Shown here: piece after piece, positions 1 to 8,580 of the stretch
Position numbering within the stretch: the stretch's first letter is position 1
Layout: the number at the start of each line of letters is the position of its first letter
The notes under the pieces: generated by a model
Seen by the model: the letters and a program-made list of their open reading frames with translations, nothing else
Databases searched by the model: none
What the model was told of the DNA's origin: nothing
Position numbers and translations under genes: made by a program
NCBI RefSeq assembly: GCF_016185115.1
Contig: NZ_JACPOF010000015.1
Coordinates: 248,001 to 312,000 of the forward strand
Origin: Polaromonas sp.
Lineage (GTDB): Bacteria; Pseudomonadota; Gammaproteobacteria; Burkholderiales; Burkholderiaceae_C
DNA length: 64,000 nt
Direction: 5' to 3'

Positions 1-43
1 ATCGCTGCGGAGCCTTTGAACCGCACCCAACGGAGACAAATCA

Positions 44-760
44 ATGATCAACAAGATAGCCCGCTCGGTCGCGGATGCGCTGGCCGACGTCAAGGACGGC
101 TCGACCGTTTTGATAGGCGGCTTCGGCACCGCAGGCATTCCCATCGAACTGATTGACGGCCTGATCGCGCAGGGCGCAAAGGACCTGACCCTGGTGAACA
201 ACAATGCCGGCAATGGCGAAACCGGGCTGGCCGCTCTGCTCATGGCGGGGCAGGTGCGCAAGGTGATCTGCAGCTTTCCGCGCCAGGCCGACAGCCAGGT
301 GTTTGACGGGCTGTACCGCAGCGGCAAGGTCGAACTCGAGCTGGTGCCCCAGGGCAACCTGGCCGAGCGCATTCGCGCCGCCGGTGCCGGTGTGGGTGCT
401 TTCTTCTCGCCCACGGGTTACGGCACAGAGCTGGCCAAGAACGCCGACGGCTCGCCCAAGGAAACACGCGAGATCAACGGCAAGCACTATGTGCTGGAAA
501 TGCCCATCCACGGCGACGTGGCGCTGATACGCGCCGAGCGCGGCGACCGCTGGGGCAACCTGACCTATCGCATGGCTGCGCGCAACTTCGGCCCTGTCAT
601 GGCGATGGCCGCGAAAAAGACGATTGCTACCGTGCATGAAATCGTCGAGCTTGGCGGGCTTGATCCCGAGGCCGTCGTGACGCCAGGAATCTTTGTGAGC
701 CAGATCGTCAAGATTGACCGCGTGGCGACCCAGTCGGGTGGCGCGAAAAAAGCTGCCTGA
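44..760 (+). CDS. pcaI: 3-oxoadipate CoA-transferase subunit A
   Basis: Alpha subunit (238 aa) of the CoA-transferase that moves CoA from succinyl-CoA to 3-oxoadipate, a late step of the beta-ketoadipate pathway in the cytoplasm. Family features seen are the N-terminal glycine-rich GGFGTAGIP loop (about residues 25-33) and the NNNAGNGETG stretch (about 52-61); the length is normal for family I CoA-transferase A subunits. The ATG is preceded by CGGAGACAAATCA, a good ribosome site. It lies 12 bp before subunit B, so both are probably one transcript with the thiolase and maleylacetate reductase that follow. Acetoacetate transferases (ScoA) are close relatives; the thiolase and maleylacetate reductase neighbours favour the 3-oxoadipate role. 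Confidence 0.88.
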   Translation: MINKIARSVADALADVKDGSTVLIGGFGTAGIPIELIDGLIAQGAKDLTLVNNNAGNGETGLAALLMAGQVRKVICSFPRQADSQVFDGLYRSGKVELELVPQGNLAERIRAAGAGVGAFFSPTGYGTELAKNADGSPKETREINGKHYVLEMPIHGDVALIRAERGDRWGNLTYRMAARNFGPVMAMAAKKTIATVHEIVELGGLDPEAVVTPGIFVSQIVKIDRVATQSGGAKKAA

Positions 761-772
761 ACGGAGCAAAAA

Positions 773-1414
773 ATGACCTACCAAAAACGCACCAAAGACC
801 AGCTCGCTGCACGCGTCGCCCAGGACATTCCCGAAGGCGCGACCGTCAACCTCGGCATAGGCCAGCCCACGCTGGTGGCCAACCACATTCCTTCCACGCT
901 TGAAGTGCTGCTGCACAGCGAGAACGGCATTCTGGGCATGGGCCCGGCCCCCGCTGAGGGCGAAGAAGACTACGACCTCATCAACGCCGGCAAGCAGCCT
1001 GTGACGCTGCTCAAGGGCGGCGCTTTCTTTCACCATGCCGACAGCTTCGCCATGATGCGCGGCGGCCACCTCGACATTTGCGTCCTCGGCGCCTTTCAGG
1101 TCTCAAGCACGGGTGACCTTGCCAACTGGAGCACCGGCGAGCCCGGCTCCATTCCCGCCGTGGGTGGCGCGATGGACCTGGCCATAGGTGCCAAGCAGAC
1201 CTGGGTCATGATGGATTTGCTGACCAAAAAAGGCGAGAGCAAGGTCGTCGACAAATGCACATACCCGCTGACGGGCATAGGCTGCGTCAAGCGCATCTAT
1301 TCAGACATCGCCACGCTGGCCTGCACGCCGGACGGCCTCAAGCTCATCGACATGGTGGATGGACTGAGTCATGCCGAGCTTGAAAAGCTGGTCGGCCTGT
1401 CCATCGCAGCCTGA
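773..1414 (+). CDS. pcaJ: 3-oxoadipate CoA-transferase subunit B
   Basis: Beta subunit (213 aa) of the same CoA-transferase. It carries the SENGILGMGP motif whose glutamate (E50) is, from family knowledge, the catalytic residue forming the glutamyl-CoA thioester. The length is usual for separate B subunits. The ATG follows ACGGAGCAAAAA (ribosome site) directly after the A-subunit stop. It acts with the upstream gene, and its 3-oxoadipyl-CoA product is the substrate of the thiolase 40 bp downstream. Confidence 0.88.
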   Translation: MTYQKRTKDQLAARVAQDIPEGATVNLGIGQPTLVANHIPSTLEVLLHSENGILGMGPAPAEGEEDYDLINAGKQPVTLLKGGAFFHHADSFAMMRGGHLDICVLGAFQVSSTGDLANWSTGEPGSIPAVGGAMDLAIGAKQTWVMMDLLTKKGESKVVDKCTYPLTGIGCVKRIYSDIATLACTPDGLKLIDMVDGLSHAELEKLVGLSIAA

Positions 1415-1454
1415 GCTTCAACAGATTAATTTTTAGTATCAACAGGAGATCTTC

Positions 1455-2660
1455 ATGACCCAACAAGCCTTCATCTGCGACGCAGTGCGCACCCCTTTCG
1501 GCCGTTACGGCGGCGCACTCAGCAGCGTACGCACCGATGACCTCGGCGCGGTGCCGCTCAAGGCGCTGATGGCCCGCAACCCGAATGTCGACTGGCTGGC
1601 CGTCACTGATGTGATCTACGGCAACGTCAACCAGGCCGGTGAAGACAACCGCAACGTCGCCCACATGGCGACCCTGCTGGCCGGCCTGCCGATTGAAATG
1701 CCGGGCGCCACCATCAACCGCCTGTGCGGCTCGGGCATGGATGCCGTGGGCACCGCAGCACGCGCGATCAAGTCCGGTGAAGCACAGCTGATGATTGCCG
1801 GCGGTGTCGAGAGCATGAGCCGCGCCCCTTATGTCATGGGCAAGGCCGACAGCCCGTTCAGCCGCAATGTGCAGATGTATGACACGACGATCGGATGGCG
1901 CTTCATCAACAAGCTGATGAAGGAAAAATACGGCGTTGATGCGATGCCTGAAACGGCAGAGAACGTCGCCACCGACTACAAAATCAGCCGCGAAGACCAG
2001 GACAAGATGGCGCTGGCGTCGCAGCTCAAGGCAGTGGCCGCGCAAAACGCCGGTGTGTTTGATGCGGAAATCGTGCCCGTCACCATCCCGCAAAAAAAGG
2101 GCGACGCGATTGTTGTCAGCAAAGACGAGCACCCGCGCGCCACCACCATGGAAACGCTGGCCAAGCTCAAGGGCGTTGTGCGCCCTGACGGCACCGTGAC
2201 CGCAGGCAATGCATCCGGCGTCAACGACGGTGCCTGCGCCATGCTGATAGGCACCGAAGAAGCCGCGAAGAAAAACGGCCTCACGCCGCGCGCCCGCGTC
2301 GTCGGCATGGCCACGATTGGTGTGGCACCGCGCATCATGGGCATAGGCCCCGCACCCGCCACGCAAAAGGTGCTGGCGCTGACCGGCCTGAAGCTTGAGC
2401 AGATGGACGTCATCGAACTGAACGAAGCCTTTGCGGCGCAAGGCCTGGCCGTGCTGCGCGAACTGGGCCTGCAGGACAACGACCCGCGCGTCAACCCCAA
2501 CGGTGGCGCGATTGCACTCGGCCACCCGCTGGGCGCATCCGGTGCACGACTTGTCACCACAGCCGTCAACCAGTTGCACCGTACGGGCGGCCGCTACGCG
2601 CTGTGCACCATGTGTATAGGCGTGGGTCAGGGCATTGCATTGATCGTTGAACGCGTCTGA
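1455..2660 (+). CDS. pcaF: 3-oxoadipyl-CoA thiolase
   Basis: Thiolase of 401 aa that cleaves 3-oxoadipyl-CoA with CoA into succinyl-CoA and acetyl-CoA. The three catalytic positions are visible: nucleophile C91 in NRLCGSGMDAVG, H357 in GGAIALGHPLGASG, and C387 in CTMCIGVGQG. The start follows the ribosome site ACAGGAGATCTTC. Paralogous acetyl-CoA acetyltransferases share this architecture, so the substrate is inferred from the CoA-transferase genes just upstream and the maleylacetate reductase just downstream. Confidence 0.88.
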   Translation: MTQQAFICDAVRTPFGRYGGALSSVRTDDLGAVPLKALMARNPNVDWLAVTDVIYGNVNQAGEDNRNVAHMATLLAGLPIEMPGATINRLCGSGMDAVGTAARAIKSGEAQLMIAGGVESMSRAPYVMGKADSPFSRNVQMYDTTIGWRFINKLMKEKYGVDAMPETAENVATDYKISREDQDKMALASQLKAVAAQNAGVFDAEIVPVTIPQKKGDAIVVSKDEHPRATTMETLAKLKGVVRPDGTVTAGNASGVNDGACAMLIGTEEAAKKNGLTPRARVVGMATIGVAPRIMGIGPAPATQKVLALTGLKLEQMDVIELNEAFAAQGLAVLRELGLQDNDPRVNPNGGAIALGHPLGASGARLVTTAVNQLHRTGGRYALCTMCIGVGQGIALIVERV

Positions 2661-2692
2661 TCGTCAAAAAAACTGCAAGTGAGGATCTGGCC

Positions 2693-3751
2693 ATGAAAAG
2701 TTTTGTCTACAACGGCCAGCCCTCACGTGTGGTGTTCGGCGCGGGCAGCCTGCAGCATTTGCTGCGCGAAATCGAGCTGCTCGGCGCCACCAAGGCGCTG
2801 GTGCTGTCCACGCCAGAGCAGCGCAAGTCAGCCGAGATGATTGCCGACCTGCTGGGCGCTCGCGCAGCCGGTGTGTTTGACCGCGCCGTCATGCACGTGC
2901 CGATTGAAACCGCACGTGAAGCGCGTGAAGTGGCCAACCGGCTCGGCGCTGACTGCGCTGTGGCGATTGGCGGCGGCTCGACCACCGGGCTGGGCAAGGC
3001 GATTGCGCTTGACTCGGGTCTGCCGATACTCGCCATCCCCACGACCTACGCGGGTTCCGAGATGACGCCCATCTACGGCATCACCGAGGCCGGCATCAAG
3101 AAGACCGGCAAGGACGCCCGCGTGCTGCCGCGCACCACGATTTACGACCCCGAACTCAGCGCAGGCCTGCCGGTCGGCATGAGCATCACCAGCGGCATCA
3201 ACGCGATTGCGCATGCCGCCGAAGGCCTGTACGCCACCGACAGCAACCCGGTGATGGACCTGATGGCCAGGGAAGGCATCGCCGCCATGGGGCGTGCACT
3301 GCCCGCCATCAAAAAAACGCCCAACGACATGCAGGCGCGCAGCGATGCGCTCTACGGCACCTGGCTGTGCGGCATGGTGCTGGGCAATGTCGGCATGGCG
3401 CTGCACCACAAGCTGTGCCACACGCTGGGTGGCAGTTTTAATCTGCCGCACGCAGAAACCCACACCATCGTCCTGCCGCACGCGCTGGCCTACAACGCCG
3501 CCGCAGCGCCGCAGGCCATGCAGGTGATCTCTGAAGCTCTGGGCGGCAAGAATGCTGCGCAGGCCGTGTTCGACCTCGCCAAAAACAACGGCGCGCCCGT
3601 GGCGATGAAAGACATAGGCATGAAGGAAGCAGACCTCGACAAGGCCTGCGACATCGCCATGCAAAACCAGTACGACAATCCTCGCCCTCTCGAACGCACG
3701 GCGATACGGCAGCTGTTTCAGGATGCGTTTGAGGGGACGCGGCCCGGTTAA
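2693..3751 (+). CDS. Maleylacetate reductase (iron-type alcohol dehydrogenase family)
   Basis: 352-aa NAD(P)H-dependent reductase converting maleylacetate to 3-oxoadipate, the step that links hydroxyquinol or chlorocatechol cleavage to the beta-ketoadipate enzymes. Visible features are the nucleotide-binding GGGSTTG (93-99), the AIPTTYAGSEMT stretch (114-125) typical of this family, and histidines of the usual metal region (H238, H239, H243, H253, H257). The length of about 350 aa matches maleylacetate reductases and is shorter than most iron alcohol dehydrogenases. It starts 32 bp after pcaF, with a GAGGATCTGGCC leader. The hydroxyquinol dioxygenase at 16238 would supply its substrate. Confidence 0.85.
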   Translation: MKSFVYNGQPSRVVFGAGSLQHLLREIELLGATKALVLSTPEQRKSAEMIADLLGARAAGVFDRAVMHVPIETAREAREVANRLGADCAVAIGGGSTTGLGKAIALDSGLPILAIPTTYAGSEMTPIYGITEAGIKKTGKDARVLPRTTIYDPELSAGLPVGMSITSGINAIAHAAEGLYATDSNPVMDLMAREGIAAMGRALPAIKKTPNDMQARSDALYGTWLCGMVLGNVGMALHHKLCHTLGGSFNLPHAETHTIVLPHALAYNAAAAPQAMQVISEALGGKNAAQAVFDLAKNNGAPVAMKDIGMKEADLDKACDIAMQNQYDNPRPLERTAIRQLFQDAFEGTRPG

Positions 3752-3815
3752 ACGCCTGCTGCAAGCCCCGTCCGCCGCCGCGAATTCCGGAAATCGCGGC
3801 AGGCAGGACTGGCGC

Positions 3816-4955
3816 TTACGGCATCTCGATGTTGTAGAGCTCTCCGTTCTTGCGCTCGACCTTGCGCATATAAATGTTCTGGACGATGTCGCGTGTTTTC
3901 GGATCGATGTAAACCTGTCCCCGCGGACTTTCAAAAAGCTGGCCCCTCATGCCCGCCAGAAGCGCATCGCCACCACCCTGGCCCCCCGTCTTTTTCAAGG
4001 CTTCGTAAATGACGCGCATGCCGTCGAAGGCGAAGACGGCCACCGCGTTGGGGCGCATGGTTTTGTTGATTTTTTTATATTCATCAACAAACTTCTTGTT
4101 GATGGCCGACGGATGCGCTGTGGAATAGGGGTAGGACGTCACAATGCCCAGCGCCGTGTCGCCCATGCTGTTGAGAATGTCGTCGTCCACCACGTCACCG
4201 GTGCCAATCAGCTTGATGCCCGCCTTTGCCATGCCACGCTCATTGAACTGGTTCATGACTGCGGTACCGATGCCGGAGGGAACGAAAACGAAGAGCGCAT
4301 CGGGCGAGAGGTCGCGCACCTTCTGCAGGAAGGGTGCAAAGTCGGGGCTGCGCAGGGGAACGCGCAGCGACTCAAGAACCTGCCCCCCATTAAAAGCGAA
4401 GCGTTCGCGGAAGGTGCGTTCGGCATCCAGACCTGGGCCATAGTCAGACACCAGGGTGACCACCTTGCGAATGCCGTTTTTTGCTGCCCAGCCGGCTACG
4501 CCAATCGTGACCTGCGGCAGGGTCATGGACACCCGCACCATATAAGGAGAGGCCTCAATCACGCTGGCCGTCGCGGCCAGCATGTTGATCATGGGCGTTT
4601 TGGATTGCGTTGCGATGGGTGCGGCGGCCAGTGCCAGCGGTGTCAGGCCAAACCCGGCCAGCACATCGACCTTGTCGTTGACCACCATCTCCTGTGCCAG
4701 GCGTTTGGTGATGTCGGGCACGCCCGTATCGTCCTTGAGGATCAGCTCGATCTTGCGACCGGCGATGGTGCTGCCGTACATCGCCATATACAGCCGCGCA
4801 CCGGCCTCCATTTGTTTGCCTGTGGATGCAAACGGCCCCGTCATGGGTGCCAGGAGGCCGATCCTGAAGGGAGCGGCGGTCTGCGCTCCTGCCTTCTGCA
4901 TACCCCATGCCAGTGGCGTTGCAGCCATGGCCTTGATCAAACTGCGCTTGTCCAT
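3816..4955 (-). CDS. Periplasmic substrate-binding protein, branched-chain amino acid ABC type
   Basis: 379-aa receptor of the HAAT/LivJ type. The N-terminus (MDKRSLIKAMAATPLAWG...AQT) looks like a signal peptide cut near residue 27, and the mature protein begins with the family pattern FRIGLLAPMTGPFAST. The central VTLVSDYGPGLDAERTF stretch is also typical. No permease or ATPase genes of this transporter are nearby, so it is an orphan receptor, perhaps for an aromatic acid given its neighbours. It is convergent with the maleylacetate reductase gene and sits 37 bp downstream of the Rieske oxygenase, so it may be the last gene of that operon. The ligand cannot be told from sequence. Confidence 0.82.
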   Translation of the reverse strand: MDKRSLIKAMAATPLAWGMQKAGAQTAAPFRIGLLAPMTGPFASTGKQMEAGARLYMAMYGSTIAGRKIELILKDDTGVPDITKRLAQEMVVNDKVDVLAGFGLTPLALAAAPIATQSKTPMINMLAATASVIEASPYMVRVSMTLPQVTIGVAGWAAKNGIRKVVTLVSDYGPGLDAERTFRERFAFNGGQVLESLRVPLRSPDFAPFLQKVRDLSPDALFVFVPSGIGTAVMNQFNERGMAKAGIKLIGTGDVVDDDILNSMGDTALGIVTSYPYSTAHPSAINKKFVDEYKKINKTMRPNAVAVFAFDGMRVIYEALKKTGGQGGGDALLAGMRGQLFESPRGQVYIDPKTRDIVQNIYMRKVERKNGELYNIEMP

Positions 4956-4992
4956 TCATGTCTCCTTCGGTTGATATAAAAACAGTGGTAAT

Positions 4993-6105
4993 TCAATAAC
5001 TGGCGCCGGCTTCTTTTGCAGCGCGATCATGGATCACGCGGCGCATCAGCAGGCCTGGTTTGTCGGGTGCAAAGTTGAGGTCGAACTGCGGTTGTGCGTC
5101 CTGCGTCACCACATCCAGAATCCATTCGAGGGCGTCAACGTCTTCGAGATAGGCTTTGGCCGACGCTTCATGCAGGTAGTCGTCAGCGGCCTGGTCATTT
5201 AGTTTGAAGTCGCGCGAGTTGAACCACCAGTAGTGAATGGCGCCGTTGCTCTCGGGCGTGAAGATGTGCGTGATGTTGAAGCGGTAGTCGCTTTGCGCGC
5301 CTTCGGCAGGCGTTGGGTCGACGATTCTGGCGAAGGCCACGTGCAGCGCGGGCGATGCAAAGCGTGCTTCCGAATAGCGGTGCACCGGCTTGCCGGTCAG
5401 GCCCGTCGGCACGCCGTACACACCGGGCGGCGGTGAGTTTTTCAGTTGCCTGTCGATGATGATGACCTCGCCGTCCTGGCGCACATCGAGTTTCGAGCGT
5501 GCGTACTCGGGCGTGCCGATGGCGCCGGGGTGCAGAAAGGGAAAGTGCGTCTGGTCCAGCAGGTTCTCGTGCATGGAGATGTAGTCGGATTTCATGTAAT
5601 AGCTGCCCTGCACGCTCTTCCACTTCGCATCATGGAGCCAGTGCGTGTCGGGGATCAGCGCCTCGTCGGCCTTGTCGGCTTCGCCCATCCAGATCCAGAT
5701 GAGCGGACCGCGTTCGACCATCGGAAAGCTGCGCACGCTGGCGTTGCTGGGGGTGATGGGCAGCGAGGGCATGTTGACGCAGCGGCCCGAGGGGTCGAAC
5801 TGCATGCCGTGGTATCCGCACTGCAGGATGTCGCCGTCGAGCTTGCCCTTGGCCAGCGGAAAAGAGCGGTGCGGGCATCGGTTGCGTATGGCGACTGGCT
5901 CGCCGGCAAGCGTTCGGTACATCGCCACTTCTGTGCCCAGCAGGCGCCGGCTGATGATGTCGCGCGAGACCTCGCTGGCCAGCGCGGCCACATACCAGCA
6001 GTTGAGGATGAGCGGCGTCGTGTGGTCTGCGAAACCGCCAGGCGCGAACGCATAGGTGTCTGTTGCCGTGATCGCAGGAATTGATTTGAGTTGAATGGTT
6101 TTCAT
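4993..6105 (-). CDS. Rieske [2Fe-2S] aromatic oxygenase, VanA-like
   Basis: 370-aa oxygenase component of a two-component aromatic O-demethylase or ring hydroxylase. The Rieske cluster ligands are C77-x-H79 and C96-x2-H99 (CPHRSF and QCGYHGMQFD). The mononuclear iron region reads ENLLDQTHFPFLH, with D184, H187 and H192 the expected residues. The start at 6105 (MKTIQLKS) is preferred over an in-frame upstream start because it has a proper leader (GAAAGGCAACCC) just after the stop of the reductase gene, 20 bp upstream. The closest well-known relatives are vanillate O-demethylase oxygenases and phthalate/toluenesulfonate-type oxygenases; the substrate is not determined here. Confidence 0.82.
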   Translation of the reverse strand: MKTIQLKSIPAITATDTYAFAPGGFADHTTPLILNCWYVAALASEVSRDIISRRLLGTEVAMYRTLAGEPVAIRNRCPHRSFPLAKGKLDGDILQCGYHGMQFDPSGRCVNMPSLPITPSNASVRSFPMVERGPLIWIWMGEADKADEALIPDTHWLHDAKWKSVQGSYYMKSDYISMHENLLDQTHFPFLHPGAIGTPEYARSKLDVRQDGEVIIIDRQLKNSPPPGVYGVPTGLTGKPVHRYSEARFASPALHVAFARIVDPTPAEGAQSDYRFNITHIFTPESNGAIHYWWFNSRDFKLNDQAADDYLHEASAKAYLEDVDALEWILDVVTQDAQPQFDLNFAPDKPGLLMRRVIHDRAAKEAGASY

Positions 6106-6125
6106 GGGTTGCCTTTCACCAGGTT

Positions 6126-7106
6126 CTATGCGTCCAGCACCAGCCGCGAGCCCTGCAGGCGCGACACACACACGCACAGCGTCTTGCCGGAAGCTTTTTC
6201 GGCGTCTGACAGATAACGGTCACGGTGGGTGATTGGGCCGTCAGCTTCAAGAATGCCCAGAGGGCACAGGCCGCATTCACCGCGCCTGCAGTCGAACAGC
6301 GGGTGCTGGCCGGCGTTTTTCAGCGCATCAAGAATGCTGGTGTTGGCGCCGACCCGGATCGTCTGGCCGGATTGTTTGAGCACCACATCAAACGCCACCT
6401 CGTCGCCGGTCGGTGGCGGTGTGAACAGTTCGCTGCGCACGCGCTGTGTATCCCAACCGAGTTCGGCCGCTGCATGACGCACAGCGTCTATCAGCGCTGC
6501 AGGCCCGCAAACATAGGCACTGGTGTGGGCCGGTTGCGCGGCGAGCAGCGCCTTCACATCCAGCAGGCCGCCTTCGTCATTGCAATGAATGTGGGCGTGC
6601 GGTCCGGCCAGGCGCTGAACTGCATCGACATACGCCATCTCGCCGCGGCTGCGGCCCGTGTAGGCCATCCCGAAAGGGCGCCTGCGTTGCACCAGGCTTC
6701 GGAGCATCGCGAAGATGGGTGTGATGCCTATGCCGCCGGCAATCAGCAGGCTTTTGCTGTCGCGATGGTCCAGCCTGAACTCGTTTTTCGGCGCCGAGAT
6801 GGCGAGCTGCGAGCCAACCTCAAGTGTGTGGTGAATATGTGCCGAGCCGCGCGCCCGGTCTTCTCGCTGCACGGCGATACGGTAGGCGCTGCGTCCATCG
6901 TCAATCGTTTCAGTGCCGCCTATCAACGAGTAATGCCGTACGGTTTCGCCAATGCCTTCGGGGTTGATCAGTACTTCTATGTGCGAGCCAGCCTCATAAG
7001 CGGGCAGGGGCCTGCCATCGCCTGCGGCCAGCAGGTACTCGCGTATGCGCGGCGTCAGTTGTGTGACCGCGCTGACGACGACGGCGATGTGTTCTTTCTT
7101 TGGCAA
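6126..7106 (-). CDS. Oxygenase reductase, phthalate dioxygenase reductase/VanB family
   Basis: 326-aa iron-sulfur flavoprotein that passes electrons from NAD(P)H to the Rieske oxygenase encoded just downstream. In order: flavin-binding barrel with RHYSLIG (about 60), nucleotide-binding region with IAGGIGITPIFAMLRSL (about 120-136), and a C-terminal plant-type [2Fe-2S] domain with CRRGECGLCPLG (about 274-285) and a final cysteine in LCVCVSR. This FMN-NAD-ferredoxin order is typical of the phthalate dioxygenase reductase family. It is the first gene of the operon, divergent from the LysR gene at 7376. Confidence 0.86.
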   Translation of the reverse strand: MPKKEHIAVVVSAVTQLTPRIREYLLAAGDGRPLPAYEAGSHIEVLINPEGIGETVRHYSLIGGTETIDDGRSAYRIAVQREDRARGSAHIHHTLEVGSQLAISAPKNEFRLDHRDSKSLLIAGGIGITPIFAMLRSLVQRRRPFGMAYTGRSRGEMAYVDAVQRLAGPHAHIHCNDEGGLLDVKALLAAQPAHTSAYVCGPAALIDAVRHAAAELGWDTQRVRSELFTPPPTGDEVAFDVVLKQSGQTIRVGANTSILDALKNAGQHPLFDCRRGECGLCPLGILEADGPITHRDRYLSDAEKASGKTLCVCVSRLQGSRLVLDA

Positions 7107-7160
7107 CTTGTCTCCAGCGTTCTACTTGTCATAACCACGGGTCTTCAGAACTCTCCCGCT

Positions 7161-7274
7161 CGTCATTGCGGACTTGATCCGCAATCCAGACGGCGTATGC
7201 AAGCGCCGATTCCCGTTCTTGCCACCACTGGTGATTCATCACCGATGGATCCCGGATCGAGTCCGGGATGACAG
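7161..7274. repeat. Pair of intergenic hairpin repeats (ATTGCGGA / ATCCCGGA type)
   Basis: Two stem-loops in one gap: ATTGCGGA-CTTGA-TCCGCAAT at 7165-7185 and ATCCCGGA-TCGAG-TCCGGGAT at 7249-7269. Each has perfect 8-bp arms and a 5-nt loop. They are bounded by CGTC on the left and GATGACAG on the right, so the pair forms a larger imperfect inverted unit. This class of short repeat is widespread in proteobacterial intergenic DNA; a related single copy is at 38591. The rest of the 7107-7375 gap holds two 10-bp palindromes, TCATGCATGA (7317) and AGTGATCACT (7346), which could be operator sites for the LysR gene or the divergent oxygenase operon. Confidence 0.75.
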
Positions 7275-7375
7275 AAGTTCTTTTCCGTGTTCTGTGGGTG
7301 CTGGCAGTTTATTGATTCATGCATGAGAATAGTGGTGATAAAAAGAGTGATCACTTATCTCTAATTGGAATCAAT

Positions 7376-8278
7376 ATGGACGTGCTGGGTAACCTCAAAA
7401 CCTTTCTGGCCGTGGCCAGCGGTGGCGGCTTTTCAGAGGCGGCGCGCAAGCTGCATGTGGTGCCTTCGGTGGTGGCCAAGCGCATCGCCCAGCTTGAAAA
7501 AACCATGGGCTCGCGCCTGTTCGAGCGCTCGACCCGCAGCGTGGTGCTGACCGAGGCAGGCGAGCAGTTACAGGCGAGGGCAGCGGTGCTGATGGCCGAT
7601 TTCGACGAGCTGGTCAGCACCGTGCAGCGCGACGACAGCAAGCTGGAGGGCCATATTCGCGTGATGGCGCCGACCACCCTGACCATGGTCTACCTCGGCC
7701 AGGTGATCAACGCCTTTCTTGAAAAACACGAGCGCATCACCATGGAGCTGGCGCTGGTGGACCAATCCACCAACCCGCAGGAGCGCGGTTTTGACATGGC
7801 CATCAGCGGGCGCACCGCCAGCTATGACGGCGTGCTGGATGTGCCGCTGTGCGCCGTGCAGACCATGTTGTTTGCGTCGCCGGGCTATGTGGCCGCGCAC
7901 GGCGAACCCGCGCACCCGCGCGAGCTGGCCGACCACCGCTGCCTGGTGTTTGCACCCACCGGGGTGAACTGGCAGTTCGAAAGCAGCCGGGGCGCCATCA
8001 GCGTCGAGGTCAGGCCGCGCCTGCTGGCCGATGACAACCGTACCCTGCTCGATGCGGCAGTGCGCGGCATGGGCGTGGTGGCGCTGCCCCTGTATGTGGC
8101 GCGTGACGCACTCGCCGCCGGGCAGCTGCTGCCGCTGCTGGGCAAATTCCCGCTGCAGGAGACCTGGTTTCGCGCCTACCTGCCGCGCCGCAGCCACAAG
8201 CTGGCACGTGTTCAGGCGCTGGTGGACTGGCTGGCCACCCATCTGGAGGGATTTATGGCCGAAGAAGCGGCTGCATGA
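7376..8278 (+). CDS. LysR-family transcriptional regulator
   Basis: 300-aa LysR-type regulator: N-terminal winged helix (MDVLGNLKTFLAVASGGGF onward) with recognition-helix residues around VVPSVVAKRIAQLEKTMG, then a substrate-binding domain. The start at 7376 is preferred because homology-like sequence begins there; an in-frame upstream start at 7319 adds 19 unlikely residues. It is divergent from the Rieske oxygenase/reductase operon, the usual layout for a LysR regulator and its target, so it probably controls that operon. The inducer is unknown. Confidence 0.82.
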   Translation: MDVLGNLKTFLAVASGGGFSEAARKLHVVPSVVAKRIAQLEKTMGSRLFERSTRSVVLTEAGEQLQARAAVLMADFDELVSTVQRDDSKLEGHIRVMAPTTLTMVYLGQVINAFLEKHERITMELALVDQSTNPQERGFDMAISGRTASYDGVLDVPLCAVQTMLFASPGYVAAHGEPAHPRELADHRCLVFAPTGVNWQFESSRGAISVEVRPRLLADDNRTLLDAAVRGMGVVALPLYVARDALAAGQLLPLLGKFPLQETWFRAYLPRRSHKLARVQALVDWLATHLEGFMAEEAAA

Positions 8279-8310
8279 GCCGGTTGAACAGCAGCCTGGA
8301 GTGTCAGTTT

Positions 8311-8458
8311 GCTATTAATTCGATAGCTGCTTGCGCACGTATTTATTGGCCTGCAGCCATATTTGGTAGTCAAAAACGACATTTTCAGAACGGTTTTCGG
8401 CCAAAACCGCCTTGCCGGACTGCGCAAAGCCTGCAAATGTAAAGTCGACTTTACATTT
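8311..8458 (+). repeat. Dispersed intergenic repeat, copy 1 (left flank of the RM island)
   Basis: Starts with the imperfect palindrome GCTATTAATTCGATAGC, continues through CTGCAGCCATATTTGG and CGGCCAAAACCG, and ends in a 24-bp perfect palindrome at 8435-8458 whose core is TGTAAAGTCGACTTTACA. It aligns without gaps over 145 bp to the copy at 15001-15145 (110 identities by hand count), in the same orientation. The gap 8279-8580 contains no gene; the repeat fills about half of it. Confidence 0.85.
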
Positions 8459-8580
8459 TATCTGGCGGCCATGAATCACGTCATTGCTAGCTTTGGGCAG
8501 GAGAGCGCTTCATTTCCTGTAACCTTCCCCCTCCGGGATGGTGTTCATCCCGCCTCTACAAGATTTTGACCAGCCCCCGC

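Noticed and set aside
41-1069. Long leftward frame opposite pcaI/pcaJ
   Set aside because: Antisense shadow of two well-conserved CoA-transferase genes; no independent support.
7313-7360. TCATGCATGA and AGTGATCACT as definite LysR operators
   Set aside because: Palindromes of 10 bp with no T-N11-A geometry; kept only as a remark within the intergenic entry.
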